A DNA stretch of 64,000 bases from Rossellomorea aquimaris (GTDB taxonomy: Bacteria > Bacillota > Bacilli > Bacillales > Bacillaceae_B), in NCBI RefSeq assembly GCF_020172085.1, contig NZ_JAIVAT010000003.1:496001-560000 (forward strand). The letters run 5' to 3'. The first letter of the stretch is position 1, and every line of letters starts with the position of its first letter. Under the pieces are notes generated by a model. The model ran no database searches. It saw nothing but the letters and a program-made list of their open reading frames with translations, and was not told the DNA's origin. Made by a program: the position numbers and the translations under genes. Shown here piece after piece: positions 1 to 8,997 of the stretch.

Positions 1-1534
1 TCTTGATGAACGGGATCCTTGCAAGGTCGTTTTTCACAATGAGCTTCATCGCGATGGAGAGCATGGTGTACAGAATTGAAGAAGTCAGTACTCCAAATAG
101 TAATCTGAATATGGCAGATTCATCGTCAAACAGGTAAAGGTATGAATAGTGTCCCCATACTCCAGTTGCCAAGAGAACAATGATCGTCTTAACGTAATCC
201 CTCGCGTAAATCGTCATCGGGATATATTTTAAGATTGTCATGAAATGAAGCAGGGTCACGAGCATGAATCCCGTCACGATTCCGAGAGCCGCCCCGTTGA
301 TTCCGAATGCGGGCTGTGAAGCGAGAACAAAAATGACACCGGTCTTGACCACGGCACCGATGAGGCTGTTGATCATGGCGGCCCTCGCGAGGTTTAACGC
401 CTGCAAAACAGCTTGTAAAGGTCCTTGATAATAATAGAATAAAAAGAATGGAGCCATGATCATCAGGAAGCCTGCCCCGTTTTCATTCCCGTACATAACC
501 TGCATGAGCGGCTTCGCATAGATGTAGAGGATAACGACTGAAATTCCCCCGGTGATCAAACAGAACCTCAGGGCCTGCTGTAGTCTGTGCTCGATTAAGA
601 TGAAGTTTTTTTGGGAATTGGCTTCACTTATCGCAGGTACAAGGGATTGTGATAAAGACAAGGTCACGAATGATGGAAGAAACAGGAGGGGAAGGGCATA
701 TCCTGTCAGGGAACCATACTGCTTCGTCGCCATACCTGCCGCCACTCCGGCAAGGGCTAGGCTGTTTGCAACCACGATCGGTTCAAAAAACCAGGCGATC
801 GACCCGATCATCCTGCTCCCCGTGGCAGGCAAGGCAACACTCATAAGCTCATTGAACGTCTCCCGACCATTCCGGATGGAGGTAAAGAAGTTGCGCCTGA
901 TCTTGAACTTCTTTTTCACCTTAAAGCTCGCGAACAGATAAAGGAGGGAAGCAAGTTCCCCAAGTACTGAAGCAGCCATGGCAGCGGCGGCTGCATATTC
1001 GATTCCATAGGGTAGAAACGTTTTGGTCAATAAGGCAATCAGCGTTATCCGGACTACTTGCTCGATGACCTGGGAATAAGCGGACGGCTTCATGTTCTGC
1101 CTTCCCTGGAAGTACCCTCTGATGACGGATGATACAGCTACGATCGGAATGATCGGTGCAATGGCGATCAAAGGATAATAGATCCGGTCATCCGTGAACA
1201 ATACGTCTGTTAAGTAGGGGGCAAGGAGAATGAGAGCCGGGGTGAAGATGAGGGATAACCCCAAAGTGAGAGATAATGAGACGACCAATATTTTTTTGAC
1301 TTTCCGGATATCTCCCTTTGATTCCGCTTCGGCTACGTTTTTCGAGATGGCTACAGGAAGTCCGAGTTGAGTGATGGTGATGACGAGGATGAGGGTGGGA
1401 AAGGCCATCATAAAGAGGCCGACGCCTTCTTCCCCGATGAATCTGGCAACGACGATCCGATTGACGAACCCTAATATTCTAGTTATAAAGGCGGCCATCA
1501 TTAAGATCATGGTACCTTTCAGAAATTTTGACAT
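1..1534 (-). CDS. spoVB: SpoVB-type polysaccharide/lipid flippase, 3' end missing
   Basis: Polytopic membrane protein of the MOP superfamily (SpoVB/MurJ-like), expected to move lipid-linked precursors across the membrane during spore cortex or cell-wall synthesis. The reverse-strand frame is open from an ATG at 1534 to the window edge, about 511 codons, so the C-terminus is cut off. It begins MSKFLKGTMILMMAAFITRI and shows the family's repeated hydrophobic helices and the early VNRIVVARFIGEEGVGLF segment. An AGAAGG/AGGGA-like ribosome site precedes the ATG. The next genes, comN and secDF on the other strand, are the same neighbours spoVB has in B. subtilis, which supports SpoVB over other MOP paralogues. 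Confidence 0.9.
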   Translation of the reverse strand, partial: MSKFLKGTMILMMAAFITRILGFVNRIVVARFIGEEGVGLFMMAFPTLILVITITQLGLPVAISKNVAEAESKGDIRKVKKILVVSLSLTLGLSLIFTPALILLAPYLTDVLFTDDRIYYPLIAIAPIIPIVAVSSVIRGYFQGRQNMKPSAYSQVIEQVVRITLIALLTKTFLPYGIEYAAAAAMAASVLGELASLLYLFASFKVKKKFKIRRNFFTSIRNGRETFNELMSVALPATGSRMIGSIAWFFEPIVVANSLALAGVAAGMATKQYGSLTGYALPLLFLPSFVTLSLSQSLVPAISEANSQKNFILIEHRLQQALRFCLITGGISVVILYIYAKPLMQVMYGNENGAGFLMIMAPFFLFYYYQGPLQAVLQALNLARAAMINSLIGAVVKTGVIFVLASQPAFGINGAALGIVTGFMLVTLLHFMTILKYIPMTIYARDYVKTIIVLLATGVWGHYSYLYLFDDESAIFRLLFGVLTSSILYTMLSIAMKLIVKNDLARIPFIK

Positions 1535-1659
1535 AAAATTCCCTGCCTTCTCAAAATTGGTATAATCGTTTACAATGATGTATATGCACAAAGGTGGACA
1601 AAGCATGACAAGTAGTGAATAATTCCGGCTAAATATAGCCCAGATGGGGTGAACGGGGA

Positions 1660-1980
1660 ATGAAGAATAATCAGCATCCTTATGACCATTTTTATGAATC
1701 ATTAGTACCAGCGCTTGTAAGCAAGGTAGAAGAATTTGAAGTGCTTGGGTATGGAAAGGCCGACGCTGACCGCCTATGGGCCTACTTAACGAAGAAAAAA
1801 TGGAAAAAGCCCGAGGTGGATGTAAAATTCTTTCAGTTGGTGAGTGATGTATTAACGGTCAAGCCTGGAGAGTATATGAGTTTTGAAACCATTGAAGCAT
1901 ACAGGTCTCCTAATTGGTTCGCAGAAGTGAATGAAGATGAATTGAATGAGCTTCTTCGCCCGAACAAGAACGGAAAATAA
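1660..1980 (+). CDS. comN: ComN post-transcriptional regulator
   Basis: A 106-residue soluble, acidic protein. In B. subtilis ComN controls comE mRNA accumulation and localises to septa and poles with DivIVA. Recognition rests on the sequence (start MKNNQHPYDHFYESLVPALV, a KKKWKKPEVDVKFF stretch near residue 50, and SFETIEAYRSPNWF near 75) and on its position between spoVB and secDF. The ATG follows a GGGGTGAA-like site. No domain beyond a small helical fold can be proposed. The comE operon it would act on lies at the far end of this same window. Confidence 0.82.
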   Translation: MKNNQHPYDHFYESLVPALVSKVEEFEVLGYGKADADRLWAYLTKKKWKKPEVDVKFFQLVSDVLTVKPGEYMSFETIEAYRSPNWFAEVNEDELNELLRPNKNGK

Positions 1981-1992
1981 CCCGAAAAGAAA

Positions 1993-2021
1993 TTGACACC
2001 CTTTTCTTTCTCGTAGATAAT
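1993..2021 (+). promoter_or_regulatory. SigA promoter of secDF, with inverted repeat around the -10
   Basis: TTGACA (1993-1998), a 17-bp spacer, and GATAAT (2016-2021). The -10 box sits between CTTTCTC (2006-2012) and GAGAAAG (2022-2028), a 7-bp inverted repeat, so an operator or a short hairpin at the transcript start is possible. It lies 89 bp before the secDF start. Confidence 0.75.
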
Positions 2022-2109
2022 GAGAAAGGTGAAGTTTTCAGGAATTATATTACTTTTTGAAGCACATAGTTCGTATGGTTTTTAAAACGGCAAGGAGGAT
2101 CTATACATA

Positions 2110-4374
2110 ATGGTAAAGCGTGGCCGAATAATCGCCTTCTTTATACTTGTGGTATTGCTTGCAGGTACTATGGGAGGAACAACGAAGAGTATTGTAGATA
2201 ACATTAAATTGGGATTGGACCTGCAGGGTGGGTTTGAAGTTCTTTATGAAGTTCAGCCGATCAAAAAAGGTCAGGAAATTACGAAAGAGACCGTCGCCAA
2301 TACAGCAGATGCACTGGACAAGCGTATTAACGTACTGGGAGTCAGTGAACCTAACATCCAAATTGAAGACGGGAACCGCATCCGTGTTCAACTTGCGGGT
2401 GTAGAGGATCAGAACGAAGCAAGGGAGATCCTTTCCACTCAAGCTAATCTGACGTTCCGTGACGTTAACGACAAAGTCCGTCTGGACGGATCAGATCTTG
2501 AATCAGATTCAGCCAAGCAAACATTTGATGATAAGAACAACCCGATCGTTTCGTTGAAACTGAAAGATCGTTCTAAATTCTATGAGTTAACAAAAGAAAT
2601 TTCAGCCATGGCTCCTCAGAATCAGCTTGTCATCTGGCTGGATTTCGAGGAAGGAAAAGATTCTTACAAAGCTGAAGTAGGGAAGGAAGATCCGAAATTC
2701 ATCTCCGATCCTGGGGTGAGCAAGCCAATCAACTCGGATGAAGTCATCATTGAAGGGAACTTCACGGTTGAACGCGCCCAGAATCTCGCTTCCCTCTTAA
2801 ATGCAGGGGCACTACCTGTTAAACTGGATGAGAAATATTCCACATCTGTGGGAGCTCAATTCGGTCAGCAGGCACTGGATAAAACCGTTACTGCCGGGAT
2901 TATCGGAATCGCCATCATTTTCTTATTCATGATAGCGTATTACCGCTTCCCGGGACTGATCGCGACAATCACCCTTTCAGTTTACATTTACTTGATACTG
3001 TTGATTTTTGATCTGATGAATGGGGTTCTTACCCTACCGGGAATTGCAGCCCTTATCCTCGGGGTGGGGATGGCCGTCGATGCCAATATCATCACGTATG
3101 AACGGATCAAAGAAGAAATGCGGGTCGGGAAGCCGATACGATCGGCATTCCAGGCAGGTAATAAATCTTCTTTCTTAACGATCCTGGATGCCAACGTAAC
3201 CACCATCCTTGCAGCGGCCGTACTCTTCTTCTATGGGACAAGTTCGGTTAAAGGATTCGCAACGATGCTGATAGTCAGTATCCTGACAAGCTTCATTACG
3301 GCGGTATGGGGTTCACGACTGTTACTCGGCCTATGGGTAAACAGCCGTATCTTTAATAAAAAGCCGGGCTGGTTCGGGGTCAAAAAATCCGAAATCAAAG
3401 ATCTGGCGGAGAACTACGATACACTGGATCTGCCTACCCGTTTTGACCGCTTTGATTTTGCCGCACAGCGTAAGAAATTCTTTACATTGTCGGCTATACT
3501 CATTACAGCCGGGATCATTATCCTTGCGATCTTCAGATTGAATCTCGGGATCGACTTTGTTCATGGTTCCCGTATGGAAATACTGGCCGATCAAAGTTTG
3601 AAGACGGAACAGGTTCAGGACGAACTCAAGGAAATGAAATTACCTTCTGATGATGTAGTGATATCAGGAGATAAAGATAATATTGCTGTCGTACGTTATA
3701 CGGATGACCTGAACAAGAATGAAGTCGCTAAACTAAAAGATCATTTTAACAAGCTGTATGGTGCCGAGCCTAACGTCAGCACCGTATCGCCAGTAATAGG
3801 GAAAGAGCTTGCGAAGAACGCTATGATTGCTGTGGCGATTGCGTCCATCGGGATCATCATTTACGTGACCTTCCGCTTTGAGTGGAGAATGGCAGTGGGT
3901 GCAATCCTTGCCCTCCTGCATGATGCATTCTTCATCATCGCTTTCTTCAGTCTTACAAGGCTTGAAGTGGATATCACATTCATCGCAGCCGTCCTGACGA
4001 TTGTCGGGTATTCAATCAATGATACGATCGTCACCTTCGACAGGCTCAGGGAAAACCTGCACAAGAAGCGTAGATTGAAGACGGATAAAGACATTGAAGA
4101 TGTGGTAAACCAAAGTATCAGGCAAACGATGGGACGTTCCGTCAATACGGTTCTGACCGTTGTGTTCACGGTCCTTGCACTCATGATCTTCGGAAGTGAG
4201 TCCATCCGTAACTTCTCCATTGCATTATTGGTCGGATTGATATCTGGTACCTATTCTTCTGTGTTCATTGCCTCTCAGGTATGGCTTGTCATGAAGAAGA
4301 AAGAACTGAAGAAAAAAGGAACCATCAAAACCGTAAGAGAAAAGAAAACGTGGTCGGATGAACCACAGGTATAA
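2110..4374 (+). CDS. secDF: Fused protein translocase subunit SecDF
   Basis: 754 residues; a natural SecD-SecF fusion typical of Bacillus. It assists SecYEG-mediated export, using the proton gradient to pull preproteins outward. The SecD half covers roughly residues 1-430: a first membrane helix near 8-27, the conserved GLDLQGG near 35-41, and an RND helix block with GVGMAVDANIITYERI near 320. The SecF half covers roughly 455-754, with NLGIDFVHGSRMEI near 478 and GYSINDTIVTFDRLREN near 637. The AAGGAGG site is 8-10 bases before the ATG. It is monocistronic, between its own promoter and a strong terminator. No lesion is seen. Confidence 0.97.
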   Translation: MVKRGRIIAFFILVVLLAGTMGGTTKSIVDNIKLGLDLQGGFEVLYEVQPIKKGQEITKETVANTADALDKRINVLGVSEPNIQIEDGNRIRVQLAGVEDQNEAREILSTQANLTFRDVNDKVRLDGSDLESDSAKQTFDDKNNPIVSLKLKDRSKFYELTKEISAMAPQNQLVIWLDFEEGKDSYKAEVGKEDPKFISDPGVSKPINSDEVIIEGNFTVERAQNLASLLNAGALPVKLDEKYSTSVGAQFGQQALDKTVTAGIIGIAIIFLFMIAYYRFPGLIATITLSVYIYLILLIFDLMNGVLTLPGIAALILGVGMAVDANIITYERIKEEMRVGKPIRSAFQAGNKSSFLTILDANVTTILAAAVLFFYGTSSVKGFATMLIVSILTSFITAVWGSRLLLGLWVNSRIFNKKPGWFGVKKSEIKDLAENYDTLDLPTRFDRFDFAAQRKKFFTLSAILITAGIIILAIFRLNLGIDFVHGSRMEILADQSLKTEQVQDELKEMKLPSDDVVISGDKDNIAVVRYTDDLNKNEVAKLKDHFNKLYGAEPNVSTVSPVIGKELAKNAMIAVAIASIGIIIYVTFRFEWRMAVGAILALLHDAFFIIAFFSLTRLEVDITFIAAVLTIVGYSINDTIVTFDRLRENLHKKRRLKTDKDIEDVVNQSIRQTMGRSVNTVLTVVFTVLALMIFGSESIRNFSIALLVGLISGTYSSVFIASQVWLVMKKKELKKKGTIKTVREKKTWSDEPQV

Positions 4375-4380
4375 CATGGA

Positions 4381-4423
4381 GAATAGGTGCGGGGGATGTA
4401 TCTTCCCGGACCTATTCTTTTTT
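4381..4423 (+). terminator. Rho-independent terminator of secDF
   Basis: GAATAGGT pairs with ACCTATTC, with an inner CGGG/CCCG helix, followed by six Ts. It starts 6 bp after the secDF stop. Confidence 0.9.
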
Positions 4424-4478
4424 GTTTTTTTACGGCATTGGGTTACAATAATAGGAGTTATAAGGGAGGTGCCGCGAA

Positions 4479-5405
4479 ATGAATCATGATGATCGTTTTA
4501 AAAAAGCTGAATTTGCCGCCATGATCGGCGTGGTGGGGAATATTGTACTGGCGATTATTAAATGGGCAGCCGGTATTCTTGGAAATAGTAGAGCACTGAT
4601 TGCCGATGCGGTTCACTCTGCTTCGGATGTAGCGGGATCCCTTGCCGTCTTCATCGGTTTACGGGCTGCGAAACAGCCTCCTGATCAAGATCACCCTTAT
4701 GGTCACGGAAAGGCGGAATCGATTGCTGCCATCATCGTTGCGGTCCTGTTGTTCTTGGTGGGGATTGAAATTGGGAAATCATCGATCGAATCATTCTTTC
4801 ATCCTCTTTCTCCTCCAACAGCCATCGCGATTTATGCTGTCATCATTTCCATCATTGTGAAAGAAGCGATGTTTCAATATAAATATCGTTTGGGTAAGAG
4901 AATAAAGAGTGATGCATTGATCGTAAATGCGTATGAGCATCGCTCGGATGTCTTCTCTTCCATTGCGGCTCTAGTGGGGATTTCAGCTTCCATCCTTGGC
5001 GGCAAGTTCGATATCGGCTGGCTCGTATATGCGGACCCGGTCGCAGGGATATTCGTTTCCCTGCTTGTACTTAGGATGGCTTGGCATTTAGGGGCGGAAT
5101 CCATACATACGACACTTGATCACGTCATGCATGAAGAAGATATCCTTCCATTTCGAAAAATCGTTGAGTCCGTCCCCGAGGTGAAAGAAATCAACGAGCT
5201 GCATGCAAGGGAACATGGACACTACGTCATCATTGATTTAAAGATCAGCGTTGATCCTTTCATGACGGTAGAAGAGGGTCACCGCGTCGGGAAGAGAGTG
5301 AAAGAGAAGCTCCTGGTGGAATCGAATGTGAATGATGTATTTATCCATATCAATCCATTCAATCCGACTTCTGAAGAAAGTGATGACCAAATAGACTTAA
5401 GTTAA
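4479..5405 (+). CDS. Cation diffusion facilitator family transporter
   Basis: 308 residues; a proton-coupled divalent metal exporter of the CDF family. Six membrane helices occupy residues ~1-205, followed by a cytoplasmic ferredoxin-like domain (~210-290). The helix 2 metal motif reads ADAVHSASD (near 43-51), the loop has DQDHPYGHGKAE (near 70), and helix 5 carries HRSDVFSS (near 153). These residues fit the Zn/Mn/Fe group; Mn export, as in B. subtilis MneP/MneS, is likely but cannot be fixed from sequence alone. A GGGAGGTG site precedes the ATG. It ends 14 bp before the LapA-domain gene and probably shares its transcript. Confidence 0.88.
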   Translation: MNHDDRFKKAEFAAMIGVVGNIVLAIIKWAAGILGNSRALIADAVHSASDVAGSLAVFIGLRAAKQPPDQDHPYGHGKAESIAAIIVAVLLFLVGIEIGKSSIESFFHPLSPPTAIAIYAVIISIIVKEAMFQYKYRLGKRIKSDALIVNAYEHRSDVFSSIAALVGISASILGGKFDIGWLVYADPVAGIFVSLLVLRMAWHLGAESIHTTLDHVMHEEDILPFRKIVESVPEVKEINELHAREHGHYVIIDLKISVDPFMTVEEGHRVGKRVKEKLLVESNVNDVFIHINPFNPTSEESDDQIDLS

Positions 5406-5419
5406 GGGAGGGAAATCTC

Positions 5420-5755
5420 ATGAAATTTCAATGGACTTTATTATTAGGTATTTTCTTTGCGTTGGTTGTTTCGGTTTTCGCTGTCATCAACGTCGATCCC
5501 GTCACTGTCAATTATTTATTCGGTGAATCCGACTGGCCTCTTATTTTAGTCATACTTGGATCTGTCTTCATGGGTGGCATCATCGTCGGATCCGTTGGAC
5601 TGTTCCGATTATTCGTCGTCCAGCGAAAGGTAAAATCCCTGGAAAAAGAAAACCGGTTATTGAGGGAACAGGCTGAAGGAATGCATAAAGTAAAAACGGA
5701 AGATATCCCATTAAAGAAACGAGCCCCTGACTCAGTAGGGGAAGTAGGAGAATAA
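5420..5755 (+). CDS. yrvD: LapA-domain (DUF1049) membrane protein, YrvD-like
   Basis: 111 residues with two membrane helices (about 4-24 and 38-62), then a basic, coiled-coil-prone cytoplasmic tail (VKSLEKENRLLREQAEG near 75-91). This is the LapA_dom/DUF1049 architecture. E. coli LapA scaffolds LPS assembly, but in a Gram-positive the role is unknown. B. subtilis YrvD holds the same place just before recJ. The start has a strong AAGGGAGGG site and the gene closes with a terminator. Confidence 0.8.
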   Translation: MKFQWTLLLGIFFALVVSVFAVINVDPVTVNYLFGESDWPLILVILGSVFMGGIIVGSVGLFRLFVVQRKVKSLEKENRLLREQAEGMHKVKTEDIPLKKRAPDSVGEVGE

Positions 5756-5757
5756 TA

Positions 5758-5789
5758 GGCTTGGTGGCTTTTGTCACCAGGCTTTTTTT
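5758..5789 (+). terminator. Terminator after yrvD
   Basis: GGCTTGGTG / CACCAGGC stem with a TTTT-containing loop and seven Ts. Confidence 0.88.
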
Positions 5790-5819
5790 GTTTTCGGGAA
5801 TACCAGCCTCGTATTTACA

Positions 5820-5848
5820 TTGAAACAACCCCCTCACTTTTGTATAAT
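5820..5848 (+). promoter_or_regulatory. SigA promoter of recJ-apt
   Basis: TTGAAA (5820-5825), a 17-bp spacer and a perfect TATAAT (5843-5848). It lies 23 bp before the recJ ATG. Confidence 0.85.
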
Positions 5849-5871
5849 GAGTAAGGCTGAGGGGTGAACGT

Positions 5872-8235
5872 ATGTTAAACTCAAAAACACGTTGGATATT
5901 AACAGAATCAGACGAAAATAAAATAGCAGAACTTGCAAATGAACTAAAGGTACCCTCGCTTGTGGCGAAATTATTGATCAACCGGGACTTGGATAATGTT
6001 GAAGAAGCCCGGAATTTTTTATTTGATACAGGCGACTCCTTTCATGATCCATTTTTATTTGAAGATATGAAAAAAGCAACCGAACGAATTCATAAAGCTA
6101 TCGAAAACGGTGAACGAATTCTTGTTTATGGTGATTATGATGCTGACGGGGTCAGCAGTACGTCGGTGATGATGACCGTACTCAAAGACCTTGGAGCGGA
6201 AGTGGAATTCTATATCCCGAACCGTTTTAGTGAAGGGTATGGCCCGAATGAAGGGGCTTTCCGCTGGGCGAAGGATGAGGATTTTTCACTCATCATTACA
6301 GTCGATACGGGAATATCGGCGGTAAACGAAGCGAAGTTGGCCAAAGAGCTTGATATGGACTTGATCATTACCGATCATCATGAACCTGGTCCGGAATTGC
6401 CTCAAACGTATGCCCTTCTTCATCCAAAAGTCGGGGAAACGGCTTATCCATTCGGGGAACTTGCCGGGGTAGGGGTCGCTTTCAAACTGGCTCATGCCCT
6501 TTATGGTGAACTGCCTACCCACTTACTGGATCTTGCAGCAATCGGTACCATTGCTGACCTGGTTCCCCTAAGAGGAGAGAACCGGCTTCTCGCTAAGCGT
6601 GGTCTGGCTCAGCTCCGTGTCACAAACCGATTGGGCATTAAAGCTCTATGCAAACTTGCCAATGCCCAGCAGCAGGAGATAACGGAAGAAACGGTCGGTT
6701 TCATGATTGCTCCCCGCATTAATGCCGTCGGTCGTTTAGGGGATGCAGATCCTGCCGTCGATCTCATGCTTACAGAAGATGCAGAGGAAGCAAAGGCGCT
6801 TGCAGAAGAAATAGACAGCTTAAATAAAGAAAGACAGGCGATTGTGTCGAAAATGACCGAGGAAGCAGTGGAGATGGTGGAGAAGGACTTTCCTCTTGAA
6901 ACTAATTCTGTACTCATCATCGGAAAAGAAGGCTGGAACCCTGGAGTCGTCGGGATTGTTGCGTCACGTCTGGCGGATAAGTTTTATCGTCCAACCATCG
7001 TGCTCAGCTACGATTCAGAAAAAGGAACGGCGAAAGGATCGGCGCGAAGCATTGTCGGATTTGATTTATTCAAGAATCTTTCCACCTGCCGTGATATCCT
7101 TCCCCACTTTGGGGGGCATCCTATGGCTGCCGGGATGACCCTGCAATTAGACGATGTCGAACAGCTGAGGAGTCGGTTGAACGAGCTGGCCGAGGCAGAA
7201 CTTACGAAAGAGGACTTCATCCCCGTCACCCAACTTGATGCACCTGTCACGGTGGATGAAATCTCAGTGGAATCGATTGAAAAGCTTCAGCTTCTGGCAC
7301 CGTTTGGAATGAAGAATCCGAAGCCAAAGTGGATCATCGATAACGTAAGCATCGGACACTATAAAAAAATAGGATCCCAACAGAATCATTTGAAGCTTGT
7401 CCTAGAGGATAACGGTGTCCAATTGGATGGTGTAGGGTTCGGCCTTGGTGAACTCGCTGACCATATGACACCATTCTCGAACGCTTCTGTGATTGGTGAA
7501 TTATCAATAAATGAATGGAATAACCGCAAAAAACCTCAGGTGTTTTTGCATGATGTGAAAATCGATCATTGGCAATTATTTGATGTGCGGGGGATTAAAC
7601 AATTCCATAAATGGAATGAACTGATTCCTGCAGGAAACAAGAAATTAATCTGTTTTCATCCGTCCACTTTGACTAGACTGAATCTCCAAAAAGAAGAAGT
7701 GTTTCTATTAGAAGAAAGCTCAGATCTTGAGGGACTGTCAACTGACAAGGCGAGCCTCGTTCTCCTGGATCTGCCGTCCTCCAAGCCTCTGCTTGCTGAG
7801 CTTCTGAAGAAGGGGCGACCGGATCGGGTCTATGCTCACTTCTTCCAGGAAGAAGATCATTTCTTCAGCACAATGCCGACCCGTGACCATTTCAAATGGT
7901 ACTACGGTTTCTTGACCAAGCGTGGATCATTCGATGTCAATAAGCACGGAGATGACCTGGCCAAATACAAAGGCTGGTCAAAAGAAACGATCGATTTCAT
8001 GTCACAGGTGTTTTTTGATTTGAAGTTTGTTACAATAGACAATGGATTTATTTCTCTTAATCCTGCGAAAACCAAGAAAGATCTTTCTGAATCTCGAACA
8101 TATCAGAAGAAACAACAACAATACGAGCTTGAAAACGAATTGTTATATTCTTCCTATCAAGAGTTGAAGACTTGGTTTAATGAAAGGATGGAAGAGTCTG
8201 TTACAATTGAGGAGGAAGTAAAAGCATGGACTTAA
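5872..8235 (+). CDS. recJ: Single-stranded-DNA-specific exonuclease RecJ
   Basis: 787 residues, close to B. subtilis RecJ (786). It is a 5'-3' ssDNA exonuclease for recombination, mismatch and base-excision repair. DHH-family metal motifs are intact: YGDYDADG near 86-93, TVDTGIS near 143-149, TDHHEPG near 167, and the DHHA1 motif [10 protein letters not shown] near 418. The OB-fold region follows, then the extra C-terminal domain found in Firmicutes. The GAGGGGTGAA site is well placed before the ATG. Its last 10 bases overlap apt, which implies translational coupling. Confidence 0.97.
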   Translation: MLNSKTRWILTESDENKIAELANELKVPSLVAKLLINRDLDNVEEARNFLFDTGDSFHDPFLFEDMKKATERIHKAIENGERILVYGDYDADGVSSTSVMMTVLKDLGAEVEFYIPNRFSEGYGPNEGAFRWAKDEDFSLIITVDTGISAVNEAKLAKELDMDLIITDHHEPGPELPQTYALLHPKVGETAYPFGELAGVGVAFKLAHALYGELPTHLLDLAAIGTIADLVPLRGENRLLAKRGLAQLRVTNRLGIKALCKLANAQQQEITEETVGFMIAPRINAVGRLGDADPAVDLMLTEDAEEAKALAEEIDSLNKERQAIVSKMTEEAVEMVEKDFPLETNSVLIIGKEGWNPGVVGIVASRLADKFYRPTIVLSYDSEKGTAKGSARSIVGFDLFKNLSTCRDILPHFGGHPMAAGMTLQLDDVEQLRSRLNELAEAELTKEDFIPVTQLDAPVTVDEISVESIEKLQLLAPFGMKNPKPKWIIDNVSIGHYKKIGSQQNHLKLVLEDNGVQLDGVGFGLGELADHMTPFSNASVIGELSINEWNNRKKPQVFLHDVKIDHWQLFDVRGIKQFHKWNELIPAGNKKLICFHPSTLTRLNLQKEEVFLLEESSDLEGLSTDKASLVLLDLPSSKPLLAELLKKGRPDRVYAHFFQEEDHFFSTMPTRDHFKWYYGFLTKRGSFDVNKHGDDLAKYKGWSKETIDFMSQVFFDLKFVTIDNGFISLNPAKTKKDLSESRTYQKKQQQYELENELLYSSYQELKTWFNERMEESVTIEEEVKAWT

Positions 8236-8738
8236 AACAATATGTTACAATCGTTGAGGACTGGCCGAAAGAAGGAATTAAGTTTAAAGACATCACGACA
8301 TTGATGGATAATGGTGATGCTTATAGATACGCGACAGATCAAATCGTCGAATATGCAAAAGAAAAACAAATCGACCTGGTTGTAGGACCGGAAGCACGAG
8401 GTTTCATCATCGGCTGCCCAGTGGCCTATGCACTTGGTGTTGGCTTTGCCCCAGTTCGTAAACCTGGTAAATTACCACGTGAAACGATCCAGAAGGAATA
8501 CGGACTTGAGTATGGTAAAGATGCTCTGACGATCCATAAAGATGCCATCAAGCCTGGTCAGCGTGTTCTGATTACGGACGACTTACTTGCAACAGGTGGT
8601 ACCATCGAAGCAACGATCAAACTTGTTGAAGAGCTTGGTGGAATTGTTGCCGGTACTGCGTTTTTAATCGAGCTAACCTACCTTGACGGTCGTGACAAGC
8701 TTGATAACTACGACATTCTTACATTAATGCAATATTAA
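8226..8738 (+). CDS. apt: Adenine phosphoribosyltransferase
   Basis: 170 residues. Converts adenine plus PRPP to AMP in purine salvage. The PRPP-binding loop [13 protein letters not shown] is at about 114-126 and the type I PRTase fold is complete (GPEARGF near 54-60). The ATG lies inside the last codons of recJ behind GGAGGAAGTAAAAGC, a normal Bacillus site. Its place between recJ and relA is conserved in B. subtilis. Purine salvage beside the (p)ppGpp gene may matter physiologically, but relA has its own promoter. Confidence 0.97.
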   Translation: MDLKQYVTIVEDWPKEGIKFKDITTLMDNGDAYRYATDQIVEYAKEKQIDLVVGPEARGFIIGCPVAYALGVGFAPVRKPGKLPRETIQKEYGLEYGKDALTIHKDAIKPGQRVLITDDLLATGGTIEATIKLVEELGGIVAGTAFLIELTYLDGRDKLDNYDILTLMQY

Positions 8739-8787
8739 TTTCGATTATCAAAATCTGATAAACGGACACACTTTGTGATATACTGAA

Positions 8788-8831
8788 ATAAGGGACTGAC
8801 ATCTGGTTTACATGTCAGCCCTTATTTTTTT
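8788..8831 (+). terminator. Terminator after apt
   Basis: ATAAGGG-a-CTGACAT pairs with ATGTCAG-CCCTTAT around a 9-nt loop, followed by a run of Ts. Confidence 0.9.
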
Positions 8832-8907
8832 AATTTCTAATGATTTCTTACAGAAACGACATCATTCGACAAAATTAGATGGATTCTGATATTTTTTCTC
8901 TAAACAC

Positions 8908-8936
8908 TTTACAGAACCTCTTTTTTTTTTGATAAT
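8908..8936 (+). promoter_or_regulatory. SigA promoter of relA-dtd
   Basis: TTTACA (8908-8913), a 17-bp spacer that ends in ten consecutive Ts (8921-8930), and GATAAT (8931-8936). It gives a leader of about 55 nt before relA. Confidence 0.8.
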
Positions 8937-8997
8937 AGTAACAACATTAAAATGGAGTCATACTGAACAATATTAAAATACAAAGGTGATTTTGATC

